Positions 7,696-15,355 of a DNA stretch of 35,462 nucleotides are shown one piece after another. The notes beneath the pieces were generated by a model. The model ran no database searches, was not told the DNA's origin, and was given only the letters and a program-made list of their open reading frames with translations. The translations under genes were made by a program, and so were the position numbers. The stretch spans positions 1 to 35,462 of the forward strand of contig CAKNJL010000015.1 of the NCBI GenBank assembly GCA_930982035.1. Reading direction: 5' to 3'. The number at the start of each line of letters is the position of its first letter. Position 1 is the stretch's first letter. This DNA comes from an uncultured Clostridium sp. (GTDB lineage Bacteria > Bacillota > Clostridia > TANB77 > CAG-508).

Positions 7696-8973
7696 ATGGA
7701 AAATAATGAACAAGAAAAAACAAATAATAATGTAAATGATTCAAAATTTAAAACAGTTGCAAATCCAGGTACATATAGAACTGTTTATGAAATGGATAAT
7801 AAACCTAAAAAGCATTCTAATTTTGGTAAAACTATCGTAGTTCCTTTTATTAGCGGAATTGTAGGTTGTGCTGTTGTACTTGGTACATGTTTTGGAGTTA
7901 CTTCTATTAGGGAGCAAATTCTTGGTACAGATGGTTCTTCATCTTCTAGTTCATCATCTCAATCAAAAAACATGGGTACAGTTGATCAAGTTTCATTATC
8001 TAATTATTCTGATACAGCTGTATATGCTGCAAATAAAATTTTACCATCTATTGTTGGTATAAAAATAGAATATAATGTTACTTCTATGTTCTCTATGTTC
8101 GGAAATGCTCAAAGTTCAACTGCTACAGCTACTGGTTCAGGTATTATAATTAGTGATGATGGTTATATATTAACAAACAACCATGTTGTTTCTTCAAGCG
8201 AATCTGAATCATTCTATCAAGTATCTGAAGCTACAAAAATAACAGTTACATTATTTGATGATGATACAGAATATGAAGCAAAAATTGTTGGTACTGATGA
8301 AGAAACTGATTTAGCAGTTATTAAAATTGATAAGACAGGTTTGACTAAAGCTGAATTTGCTGATTCTGATTCTATAAAAGTTGGAGAATTTGCAATGGCT
8401 GTTGGTAGTCCTTTAGGTCTACAAAGTTCTGTTACTTGTGGTATTGTAAGTGCTGTTAATAGAGAAGTTACAGATTCTGATGGAAAAACTTATACTTTAA
8501 TTCAAACAGATGCTGCTATTAATGCAGGAAACAGTGGTGGTGCTTTAGTTAATAGTGAAGGTAAAGTTATTGGTGTTAATACCTTAAAATTAACTGGTCA
8601 AGATGTAGAAGGTATGGGATTTGCTATTCCAATCAATTCTACAACAGACATTACTTCTCAATTAATTGAATATAGTAAAGTAAGAAGACCATATATTGGT
8701 ATTACTGGTATGGATTTAGATGCAGAAACAGCTAAAAAGAATAATTTGGTTGAAGGTATTTATGTTAAAGATGTAGAAACTTTCTCAGCAGCTGAAAAAG
8801 CTGGAGTAAAAATCGGAGATGTAATTATTCAGGCTGATGGTAAAGATATTAAAACAATGGATGAATTAAATGAAATCAAAAATTCTCACAATATTGGTGA
8901 TGAAATAAAAATAAAAGTAAATAGAGATGGTAAAGAAGAAGAATTAACAATAAAATTAGGTGAACAACCATAG
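7696..8973 (+). CDS. htrA: HtrA/DegP-type membrane-anchored serine protease
   Basis: HtrA proteases handle misfolded proteins at the cell surface under stress. Residues 1-45 are cytoplasmic, 46-68 form one membrane anchor, and a Ser-rich linker follows (80-90). The trypsin-like domain carries His163 (TNNHVV), Asp205 (ETDLAVI) and Ser280 (NAGNSGGAL), so the catalytic triad is complete. One PDZ domain covers about 330-425. Length (425 aa) and layout match Gram-positive HtrA. The ribosome binding site is weak (AAGAATGGGA). It is monocistronic, closed by a strong terminator at 9021-9068. CssRS-type regulation is known in Bacillus but cannot be read here. Confidence 0.93.
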   Translation: MENNEQEKTNNNVNDSKFKTVANPGTYRTVYEMDNKPKKHSNFGKTIVVPFISGIVGCAVVLGTCFGVTSIREQILGTDGSSSSSSSSQSKNMGTVDQVSLSNYSDTAVYAANKILPSIVGIKIEYNVTSMFSMFGNAQSSTATATGSGIIISDDGYILTNNHVVSSSESESFYQVSEATKITVTLFDDDTEYEAKIVGTDEETDLAVIKIDKTGLTKAEFADSDSIKVGEFAMAVGSPLGLQSSVTCGIVSAVNREVTDSDGKTYTLIQTDAAINAGNSGGALVNSEGKVIGVNTLKLTGQDVEGMGFAIPINSTTDITSQLIEYSKVRRPYIGITGMDLDAETAKKNNLVEGIYVKDVETFSAAEKAGVKIGDVIIQADGKDIKTMDELNEIKNSHNIGDEIKIKVNRDGKEEELTIKLGEQP

Positions 8974-9020
8974 ATACCATATAATAATATAAAAAAGAAA
9001 TTTCATAGAATTTTTATACA

Positions 9021-9068
9021 AAAAAATCCAATGTCATTAATTTAAATTATGCACATTGGATTTTTTTT
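9021..9068 (+). terminator. Rho-independent terminator of htrA
   Basis: AATCCAATGT and ACATTGGATT form a stem around an 18-nt loop. A run of T follows on the plus strand and a run of A precedes it, so it can act in either direction. Confidence 0.8.
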
Positions 9069-9183
9069 ACTTTTGCTTTATTTTCACTTTCAGTTCACAA
9101 AATGGACAAAATTGGTCATTATAATATAAACATAATCAGTAAGAAATACTGATTTAAATAAAAAAACATCCCCTTTTATTTTC

Positions 9184-9220
9184 AAAAAGAGAAGCTATAT
9201 AAAAGCTTCTCTCTTTTTAT
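9184..9220 (-). terminator. Terminator hairpin 3' of the DUF4163-like gene
   Basis: AAAAAGAGAAGCT and AGCTTCTCTCTTTTT pair around a short AT loop. It lies 25 bases after the stop of the gene at 9245-10102 and has A/T tracts on both sides. Confidence 0.7.
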
Positions 9221-9244
9221 TGTATTTGTTAACTTATATCTTTC

Positions 9245-10102
9245 TTACACTATAACTAAATCATATTCACTTGTTAAACTATCATTTCCATAAGGATATA
9301 TAATATAAATATTTCCATCCTTCACAAAAAATGTTTTTGTATTCTCTACTTTATACCTGTCATCGTCTGGATTTCTTTCAAAAATACTATATCCAAGAGA
9401 TTTTAAATCATTTACTTTTTTCTGTTCTGTTGTAATATCCTCTTTTATTCTATTTTCTACCGCTTGAATATTTAAATTCTTATAATTTAACATTTCTTCT
9501 AATGATATTTCTTTGTTGTTTTTTAAATCATAATTATATGTTTGCATTATTAATCTTTGTGCATCTGTATTTTGTTTTAAAGTTGCTTTTATTATTAAAG
9601 ATAATATATCATTTTGTACTGTTGCTTGATATTCAACACTATATATTATATTTTGATTTTTGCTTTTCAAAGTATTTTCTGCCTTTGCTTCAAATGTCTT
9701 TTTTATCTCATCATTAAATGATTTTATTGTATCATTGTCAATATTTATATATGGTATATTTAAATTTAATTCATAGTTACCTTTTTCAGTTTCATTATTT
9801 GTATAATATGTATATACTGTTGGTTTATTTTCATCTACTTTTTTTATTTCTGCTGTTACATTGCTTTCTTCTACCTGGTTTTGAAATATGTTATCAAAAT
9901 TTGACAATAATAGTTGATAATCTATGTCTTCTTGGGTTAGGCTAGAACCTCCTATTGTTATTAGCCTGTCTAATTCATCACTTCCAAAATAATATGATAG
10001 ACCTATTACTATTAGTGCTATTATGCATACTATTATTGAAATTGTATATACTATTATATCTCGTGCATTTAACTTTTCCTTCTTTGGTAATGTTACATTC
10101 AT
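9245..10102 (-). CDS. Membrane-anchored DUF4163/DUF3298-like protein
   Basis: A single hydrophobic segment at about residues 14-38 anchors the protein, with the bulk outside the cell. The extracellular part (from ~85) has the alternating pattern of DUF4163/DUF3298 domains: a parallel strand region (YELNLNIPYI), the helix IKSFNDEIKKTFE, the SVEYQATVQND strand region, and YNYDLKNNKEISLEEML. Such domains occur in anti-sigma factors of the RsiV type and in PdaC-like deacetylases. No enzymatic domain follows here. A promoter (10135-10163) and an 18-nt perfect palindrome (10114-10131) precede the AAGAGGT binding site. Role unknown; surface sensing is inference. Confidence 0.6.
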   Translation of the reverse strand: MNVTLPKKEKLNARDIIVYTISIIVCIIALIVIGLSYYFGSDELDRLITIGGSSLTQEDIDYQLLLSNFDNIFQNQVEESNVTAEIKKVDENKPTVYTYYTNNETEKGNYELNLNIPYINIDNDTIKSFNDEIKKTFEAKAENTLKSKNQNIIYSVEYQATVQNDILSLIIKATLKQNTDAQRLIMQTYNYDLKNNKEISLEEMLNYKNLNIQAVENRIKEDITTEQKKVNDLKSLGYSIFERNPDDDRYKVENTKTFFVKDGNIYIIYPYGNDSLTSEYDLVIV

Positions 10103-10113
10103 TCTCTTTACCT

Positions 10114-10131
10114 CTTAAATCTAGATTTAAG
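10114..10131. promoter_or_regulatory. 18-nt perfect palindrome between promoter and RBS
   Basis: CTTAAATCTAGATTTAAG is perfectly self-complementary. It lies just after the expected transcription start and directly before the ribosome binding site of the DUF4163-like gene. It could be an operator or an RNA hairpin near the start. Confidence 0.4.
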
Positions 10132-10134
10132 TTT

Positions 10135-10163
10135 ATTATAACATTGTACAGTTTATTTTTCAA
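10135..10163 (-). promoter_or_regulatory. Sigma-A promoter of the DUF4163-like gene
   Basis: On the minus strand TTGAAA and TATAAT are separated by exactly 17 bases. Confidence 0.6.
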
Positions 10164-10297
10164 TATAAAAATTTGTAAAACCTTAGATTCGTGTTACAAT
10201 TCACGTGTTACTAGATAATGGTTTAGCAAATAATATACAATAGAATCATTGTAATTATACTATTTGAATTAATTGCGAATGTGATTGGAGAAAGATA

Positions 10298-10517
10298 AGA
10301 AAATCACAGGGAAATTTAATCATATTACAATTATGTTACAAAAGGAAATATTTGTAAGTATCTAATGTTAAATTATATGACCTGTAACAATAATCAGTTA
10401 AAAATTTTAAAAAATAGTAATAGAAATATAAATTTTTATAAAAAAACGCATAATATTTTACATTATATGGTAATTGTAATATTTCTGTAATATGATTAAA
10501 TTTCCCTGAGAAAATCA
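10298..10517. mobile_element. MITE (202 bp) with 23-bp TIRs and 9-bp target duplication
   Basis: The terminal repeats CAGGGAAATTTAATCATATT plus ACA at 10307-10329 and their exact complement at 10486-10508 bound a 202-bp AT-rich element with no credible gene. Immediately outside each end is the same 9-mer, AGAAAATCA (10298-10306 and 10509-10517), a textbook target site duplication. The interior continues to pair imperfectly. The right end lies 10 bases upstream of the clpE -35 box. A 60-codon ORF inside is AT-rich noise. The remaining 10164-10297 stretch shows nothing. Confidence 0.88.
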
Positions 10518-10526
10518 TAAAATGTG

Positions 10527-10555
10527 TTGACTAATTATGTATTTTGATGTATCAT
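10527..10555 (+). promoter_or_regulatory. Sigma-A promoter of clpE
   Basis: TTGACT and TATCAT are 17 bases apart, about 40 bases upstream of the clpE ATG. No CtsR-like tandem heptad operator was recognised around it. Confidence 0.7.
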
Positions 10556-10594
10556 ATATATTGTATTTTTATATAGAAATGAGGAGTTTAAAGT

Positions 10595-12952
10595 ATGTTA
10601 TGTTCAGAATGTAATAAAAATCCAGCAATACTTTTTTATAAAAAAATTGAAAATGGGAAAGAATCTTTAGAAGGATATTGCTATGACTGTGCAAAAGCAA
10701 AAGGAATAAATCCTAATGAAGTTTTATATAAACAAAACGAAATTTTATCAAAAGATCCCGTAAATCTTAATGATATGACAAAACAATTTGAAACTATTTT
10801 TAAAGATTTAGCAGAAAATATTAATCTAGAAGATATAGAAAATATGGAAGGTGCTATCACTTTTGATAATAGCAATGATGATAGCAATGATGGAAATTCA
10901 AGAATTTCTGGTACAGCAATTCCATTAAGTTCATTATTTTCTAATATGTTTGGAAATTCAAATAACAATAATAATGAACAAGAGTTAAATAATGGTAGAA
11001 AAAAGGTTAAAGTAGAAAAGAAAAAAACAACTAAGCAAAATAAAAAGAAAAAATTTTTGGATACATATGGTACTAACCTAACAGCTAAAGCTAAAAATAA
11101 TCAACTAGATATTGTAATTGGAAGAGACGCTGAAATACAAAGAATCATTCAAATATTAAATAGACGTTCTAAAAACAATCCATGTTTAATAGGTGAACCT
11201 GGTGTTGGTAAAACAGCTATTGCACAAGGTTTAGCTATAAGAATTGCTAACCAAAATGTACCGGCTAAATTATTAAATAAAGAAGTATATCTTTTAGATA
11301 TGACTGCTGTTATTGCTGGAACACAATTTAGAGGTCAATTTGAATCAAGAATGAAAGGTATAATTGATGAATGTAAAGAATATGGAAATATTATTCTAGT
11401 AATTGATGAAATCCACAATATAATTGGTGCAGGTGATGGTGAACATTCTATGAATGCTGCCAATATCTTAAAACCAGCACTTTCTAATGGAGAGATTCAA
11501 TTAATTGGTACAACTACCTTAAAAGAATATAGAAAATATATCGAAAAAGATTCAGCTTTAGAAAGAAGATTTCAACAAGTTTTGGTTGAAGAGCCTAATA
11601 TTGATGATTCAATTGGTATCCTTGAAGGTATCAAAAAATATTATGAAGAATATCATAAAGTAAAAATTTCATTAGATGTTATCAAACAAGCTGTTATAAT
11701 GTCTGAAAAATATATACATGATAGATTTTTACCAGACAAAGCTATTGATATTTTAGATGAAGCTTGTTCAAGAATTAATTTAGAAAATAAAGAATTATAT
11801 ACATTAGAAAAATTAAAACAAGAATTAACACAAGTACAAGCTGAAAAAGAGGAAGTCATTGCAGCTGATTCAACAGAAGATTATCAAAGAGCTGCAGACT
11901 TAAAAACACGTGAATGTCAATTAATAGAGCAAATTGATAAAATAAATGAAAAGATGAAACCTAGACAATTAACTGTACAAGATATTGCAAATGTTATAGA
12001 AAGTTGGACTAAAATACCTGTTCAAAAAATTACTGAAGCAGAAACACAAAAATTACTAAATCTTGAAACAAATCTTCACAAAAGAATAATTGGTCAAGAT
12101 GAAGCTGTAAGTGCAGTTTCCAGAGCAATTCGTAGAAATAGAGCAGGTTTAAAAACTACAAAAAGACCACCTTCATTTATATTTGTTGGTCCTACAGGCG
12201 TAGGTAAAACAGAACTTGCAAAAAGTTTAGCTTATGAAATGTTTGGATCTGAAGATTCAATTATTAGGATTGATATGTCTGAATATATGGAGAGTCATTC
12301 TACATCTAAATTAATTGGTGCACCTCCAGGATATGTCGGATATGATGATGCTGGTCAGTTAACAGATAAAGTTAAAAGAAAACCATATTCTATCATTTTA
12401 CTTGACGAAATAGAAAAGGCACACCCAGATGTATTTAATATTTTATTACAAGTATTAGATGATGGTATTTTAACAGATAGTCAAGGAAATTCTGTTAGTT
12501 TCTCAAATACAATTATCATTATGACATCAAATGCAGGTTCAAATTTAAACAACAATTCTATTGGTTTTGGAAATTCAACAGTAAATAAAAATAAAATTAT
12601 GGATAGTTTAAGAGATGTGTTTAGACCAGAATTTTTAAACAGAGTTGATGAAATTGTTACTTTTGACCCATTAACAAATGAGCAATTATTACAAATTGTT
12701 GATTTAATGTTAAATGATACTGTTAAAGCTTTATCTGATAAAGATATTACAATGAGTATTTCTTTAGAGGCTAAAAACTTTATTTTGGAAAAAGGAACTG
12801 ACATAAAATTTGGAGCTAGACCTTTAAGAAGAGCTATCCAAAGATATGTTGAAGATGAATTATCTGAAATGATTTTAAAACAGGAATTATTAGATGGACA
12901 AAGTGTATATATTGACTTTGTAGATGGACAGTTAAAGTTCGAAGTAAAATAA
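10595..12952 (+). CDS. clpE: ClpE-type AAA+ unfoldase with N-terminal zinc finger
   Basis: This is a Hsp100 ATPase that unfolds substrates for ClpP. The N-terminus has a four-Cys zinc finger (C3, C6, C29, C32) in place of the ClpN repeat domain, which separates ClpE from ClpC. A low-complexity Asn/Lys linker (95-155) follows. AAA-1 has Walker A GEPGVGKT (200-207) and Walker B VIDEIHN (~270). A UVR-like coiled segment (AADSTEDYQRAADLK) lies near 425-440. AAA-2 has Walker A GPTGVGKT (~532) and LLDEIEKAH (~605). An SIGFG loop near 655 fits ClpP binding. It is about 80 residues longer than Bacillus ClpE because of the linker. ATGAGGAG precedes the ATG. Confidence 0.9.
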   Translation: MLCSECNKNPAILFYKKIENGKESLEGYCYDCAKAKGINPNEVLYKQNEILSKDPVNLNDMTKQFETIFKDLAENINLEDIENMEGAITFDNSNDDSNDGNSRISGTAIPLSSLFSNMFGNSNNNNNEQELNNGRKKVKVEKKKTTKQNKKKKFLDTYGTNLTAKAKNNQLDIVIGRDAEIQRIIQILNRRSKNNPCLIGEPGVGKTAIAQGLAIRIANQNVPAKLLNKEVYLLDMTAVIAGTQFRGQFESRMKGIIDECKEYGNIILVIDEIHNIIGAGDGEHSMNAANILKPALSNGEIQLIGTTTLKEYRKYIEKDSALERRFQQVLVEEPNIDDSIGILEGIKKYYEEYHKVKISLDVIKQAVIMSEKYIHDRFLPDKAIDILDEACSRINLENKELYTLEKLKQELTQVQAEKEEVIAADSTEDYQRAADLKTRECQLIEQIDKINEKMKPRQLTVQDIANVIESWTKIPVQKITEAETQKLLNLETNLHKRIIGQDEAVSAVSRAIRRNRAGLKTTKRPPSFIFVGPTGVGKTELAKSLAYEMFGSEDSIIRIDMSEYMESHSTSKLIGAPPGYVGYDDAGQLTDKVKRKPYSIILLDEIEKAHPDVFNILLQVLDDGILTDSQGNSVSFSNTIIIMTSNAGSNLNNNSIGFGNSTVNKNKIMDSLRDVFRPEFLNRVDEIVTFDPLTNEQLLQIVDLMLNDTVKALSDKDITMSISLEAKNFILEKGTDIKFGARPLRRAIQRYVEDELSEMILKQELLDGQSVYIDFVDGQLKFEVK

Positions 12953-12996
12953 TACGAGCTATATCTTTGTGTATAAGAGAAAGGAATTGAGTTTTT

Positions 12997-13590
12997 ATGT
13001 TAAAACATGTACCAAATGCACTAACAATTATTAGATTTTTATTAATACCAATTATCGTAATAAATATTTTTAATGGTAACTATATTTTAGCTTTTGTATT
13101 TTTTACTTTATCTGGTATAACAGATATTGCTGATGGATTTATTGCAAGAAAATTTAATTTAATATCTAATTTTGGAAAATTAATGGATCCTTTAGCAGAT
13201 AAGCTAACTCAAATTAGTACAATTGCTTCTTTAACTTTAATCCATATAATTCCTATTTGGATATTAGTTATTGTATTATTAAAAGAACTTATTATGATTG
13301 CTGGAGCCTCTTTCCTTTATGGTAAAGATGTTGTAGTTTATAGTAAATGGTATGGTAAATTAGCTACAGTACTATTCTACCTTGCTATTGTATTTTCTCT
13401 TTTAATTAATCAATTTAACTTAGACTCTATTTGGTCTAATTTGGATTTATGGTTATTCTATTTAGCTTTATTTGCTACCGTATTTTCTTTAATTATGTAT
13501 ATTAAAGATGTTTATAAAAAAGGATTTATTGATAAAGAAGATTTAAATAAAGAAGTTACAATTGATAAAAAAGAAAGAAGAAAAAAATAA
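12997..13590 (+). CDS. pgsA: CDP-diacylglycerol-glycerol-3-phosphate 3-phosphatidyltransferase
   Basis: PgsA makes phosphatidylglycerol phosphate, the committed step to anionic phospholipids. The CDP-alcohol phosphotransferase signature is complete: DIADGFIARKF, then NFGKLMDPLADK, giving DGxxAR(x)8GxxxDxxxD near residues 46-68. Five or six hydrophobic segments surround it. The C-terminus is a basic tail. It follows clpE by 44 bp on the same strand without a visible terminator, so the two are probably cotranscribed. AAAGGAATTG precedes the ATG. A GGGGACG repeat begins at the stop codon and may terminate the transcript. Confidence 0.94.
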   Translation: MLKHVPNALTIIRFLLIPIIVINIFNGNYILAFVFFTLSGITDIADGFIARKFNLISNFGKLMDPLADKLTQISTIASLTLIHIIPIWILVIVLLKELIMIAGASFLYGKDVVVYSKWYGKLATVLFYLAIVFSLLINQFNLDSIWSNLDLWLFYLALFATVFSLIMYIKDVYKKGFIDKEDLNKEVTIDKKERRKK

Positions 13591-13626
13591 TGTCCAATGG
13601 GGACGTTTCTATTTGGACATTTTTTA
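13587..13626. repeat. REP-like GGGGACG repeat, copy at pgsA stop
   Basis: TGTCCAATGGGGACGTTTCTATTTGGACA is nearly identical to the 1246 copy. It begins at the pgsA stop codon, folds through TGTCCAA/TTTGGACA, and is followed by a T run, so it can serve as a terminator. Confidence 0.7.
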
Positions 13627-13628
13627 TA

Positions 13629-13659
13629 AGAAAAGAAGGCTGAGTTCAGCCCTCTCTTC
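13629..13659 (-). terminator. Terminator of the 56-aa membrane protein gene
   Basis: GGCTGA and TCAGCC form the core stem, extended by AAGAA/TTCTT-rich arms. It lies immediately after the stop at 13660 and faces the pgsA repeat. Confidence 0.6.
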
Positions 13660-13830
13660 TTATTTTTTTCCTCCTTTAACCATTAATATAAATTGTGCAA
13701 TGGTAGCTACAATGAATAACCCTAAAAAGACTTTTAACCCAGGATCATTAAAGCTTATGTTTAATGCAATTAGTCCTCCTGTTCCTATTGCTAACGTAAG
13801 AATTATTATTGCATTACAAATGTCTTTCAT
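13660..13830 (-). CDS. Small two-helix membrane protein (56 aa), unlisted
   Basis: This is not in the ORF track because of its length. It reads MKDICNAIIILTLAIGTGGL, a polar turn ISFNDPG, a second helix LKVFLGLFIVATIAQFILMV and the basic end KGGKK. Two membrane segments of about 18-20 residues are clear. The expression signals are unusually good: AAGGAGG nine bases before the ATG, a sigma-A promoter at 13920-13948, a structured ~80-nt leader, and its own terminator. I do not recognise the family. Small holin-like, toxin or regulatory membrane peptides have this layout, but no function is claimed. Confidence 0.7.
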   Translation of the reverse strand: MKDICNAIIILTLAIGTGGLIALNISFNDPGLKVFLGLFIVATIAQFILMVKGGKK

Positions 13831-13847
13831 GTTATCTTTTTCCTCCT

Positions 13848-13915
13848 TGTACTACTCAGAAGTATACCCTCCGAGATTTTATCTCCCCGTAGGGTTTTAC
13901 AACAGTTTTCAATGT
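13848..13915 (-). promoter_or_regulatory. Structured 5' leader of the 56-aa gene
   Basis: On the minus strand ACCCT-ACGG-GGAGAT-AAA-ATCTC-GG-AGGGT forms a compact hairpin (13866-13895), more GC-rich than its surroundings. A second small hairpin, TACT-TCTG-AGTA, comes just before AAGGAGG. It does not match a riboswitch class I know. A cis-regulatory element is possible. Confidence 0.45.
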
Positions 13916-13919
13916 CTCA

Positions 13920-13948
13920 ATTATAGCATACTTTTAACTAAAAATCAA
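13920..13948 (-). promoter_or_regulatory. Sigma-A promoter of the 56-aa gene
   Basis: TTGATT and a perfect TATAAT are separated by 17 bases on the minus strand. Confidence 0.75.
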
Positions 13949-13962
13949 TTTTATGTAACGTT

Positions 13963-13985
13963 GTTGTCTTGAGTATCAAGACAAC
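13963..13985 (-). terminator. Hairpin 3' of the BofC-like gene
   Basis: GTTGTCTTGA and TCAAGACAAC form a perfect 10-bp stem with a 3-nt loop, 7 bases after the stop. There is no strong T tract, so it may be a stabiliser rather than a strong terminator. Confidence 0.5.
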
Positions 13986-13992
13986 ATTAGTA

Positions 13993-14601
13993 TTATTCAT
14001 AGTCTTCTATTAATTGATTTAATTCTACTCTTCCATTTGCTTCAATTCCATTTTGTAATTCTATTCTATCTGTTTCAGTCAAAAATTCAGTAGCAATATC
14101 AGTATCTTCAACAAATTCTTCACTATCCCCTACTCTTAAATATACAGCCACTTTTCCGTCTTTTTCTCTTAACACATAATGTTCACCACATTCACTATCA
14201 AACTCTCTATATAAAACAATTTGATTTCTAGAAAATTCTTCTACAGTCCATCCTTCATATTGTTGCAATAAATCAGTTTCTGTTTTATTTACTAATTCTG
14301 TTGGCACACTGGAATATTGTTCTATAGTATGTCCACATTCATTGTAATATCTTCTAAATACAATTGAACAATTAGGTGATATTTTTTCACTTTCTGAACT
14401 TGTTTCTTCTATCAATGTATTTTCTTGATTCATACTTTCATATTCTTCTGTACATTCGTCATAAATCTCCTCATCATTTTGTTCTGCGATTTCAACTTTT
14501 TCTTCCTTTGCTTCTGCAGAATTTTTTATTAAAATCGCTCCTATAACTATCCCCAATAAAAATAATACTATAATAGCTGAAATGATTATACTTTTTTTCA
14601 T
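13993..14601 (-). CDS. Membrane-anchored BofC-like domain protein
   Basis: An N-terminal membrane anchor (residues ~4-27) is followed by an acidic linker rich in Glu (30-75), then a globular domain. That domain has the ECGH motif (~89-92), the segment GWTVEEFSRNQIVLYRE, and HYVLREKDGKVAVYLRVGDS. This order resembles the C-terminal domain of BofC, which in Bacillus restrains SpoIVB protease signalling across the forespore membrane. The homologous domain is also found in vegetative proteins, so a sporulation role is inference. A GAGGAATG-like site lies before the ATG. It is a single gene with a hairpin at its 3' end. Confidence 0.6.
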   Translation of the reverse strand: MKKSIIISAIIVLFLLGIVIGAILIKNSAEAKEEKVEIAEQNDEEIYDECTEEYESMNQENTLIEETSSESEKISPNCSIVFRRYYNECGHTIEQYSSVPTELVNKTETDLLQQYEGWTVEEFSRNQIVLYREFDSECGEHYVLREKDGKVAVYLRVGDSEEFVEDTDIATEFLTETDRIELQNGIEANGRVELNQLIEDYE

Positions 14602-14708
14602 ATTAATACATTCCTCCCTAAGGTTTATTTAATTTGATTTAGTATTCAAATTTACCTTTGTTATCCTTTTATAGTATTATTTACCTTTTTTATTAAATTA
14701 TACATTTT

Positions 14709-15050
14709 TTAGTTAGCTTTTAAATATGCAATAACAGCTTGTTTTATCAATTCATTTATTGAAATATTTTTTTCGATTGATTTCATTTTTGCTTTGTTAT
14801 GAAGTTCTACACCTAATCTTACATTTAAAGACCCTTTTGCTTGCTTCTCAGGTTTCCAATTATTTGCTTCACATACACTTAAATAATTATCTATTGCATC
14901 TTTAAAGTCTTTCTTCAATTCCTTAACCGTTTCACCTTCAAATGAAATACTATCATTTTTTAATCCTTCTATTTCTCCACAAAAACATTCATCTTCATCA
15001 CTATACCTTATCTCTGCCCAATATCCTCTATATTTCATAATATTTTTCAC
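14709..15050 (-). CDS. hicB: HicB-type antitoxin
   Basis: HicB neutralises HicA and represses the operon. The N-terminal partially degraded RNase H fold is seen in YRGYWAEIRYSDEDECFCGEIEGL and SFEGETVKELKKDFKDAIDNYL. The C-terminal third (GSLNVRLGVELHNKAKMKS.. NISINELIKQAVIAYL) is a ribbon-helix-helix DNA-binding domain. The start is a GTG directly after the hicA TAG, with GGGAGG about 8 bases upstream, which implies coupling to hicA. An ATG at 15038 is a less likely alternative. Length is normal. Confidence 0.85.
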   Translation of the reverse strand: MKNIMKYRGYWAEIRYSDEDECFCGEIEGLKNDSISFEGETVKELKKDFKDAIDNYLSVCEANNWKPEKQAKGSLNVRLGVELHNKAKMKSIEKNISINELIKQAVIAYLKAN

Positions 15051-15326
15051 CTATATTACCTCCCACTCTTTTAACTTATTCAATATTATCTTTATCTGAT
15101 ATGGTTTTAATATATTACTTGGATGTGGTTTATGTAATTCAATTTTTTGAAAATTCTCATTGCAAAACTCCACTCTTGAACCTGATGTTCTCCCTTTATT
15201 ATTCTCATAAAACCCTAATTTATTTAGTAATTTTTTTGCTTCATCAAATGAATAATCTTTTGGTTTAGATTTTAATCTTTCTATTTCCTTGTCTAATTTA
15301 CTTATTTTATTATACTCCTTTCCCAT
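15051..15326 (-). CDS. hicA: HicA-type toxin (mRNA interferase)
   Basis: HicA has a double-stranded RNA-binding-like fold and cleaves mRNA. The domain reads YSFDEAKKLLNKLGF, then RTSGSRVEF and the conserved LHKPHPSNILKPYQIKIIL. The GSR version of the usual GSH motif occurs in part of the family, so activity cannot be excluded. The ATG at 15326 (MGKEYNK) is preferred; the ORF-track start at 15389 is a TTG inside a REP repeat and overlaps comEC. No good ribosome binding site is visible for either. The gene order toxin then antitoxin and the zero gap to hicB are classical. The pair lies just 3' of broken comEC. Confidence 0.78.
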   Translation of the reverse strand: MGKEYNKISKLDKEIERLKSKPKDYSFDEAKKLLNKLGFYENNKGRTSGSRVEFCNENFQKIELHKPHPSNILKPYQIKIILNKLKEWEVI

Positions 15327-15355
15327 TTGATTTGCAACTATTTTTAGTCGCTTTT

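Noticed and set aside
10336-10518. 60-aa minus-strand ORF
   Set aside because: It lies inside the MITE and is AT-rich, with no binding site or protein-like composition.
13562-13972. 136-aa plus-strand ORF after pgsA
   Set aside because: It overlaps the pgsA end, the REP repeat and the better-supported 56-aa minus-strand gene.
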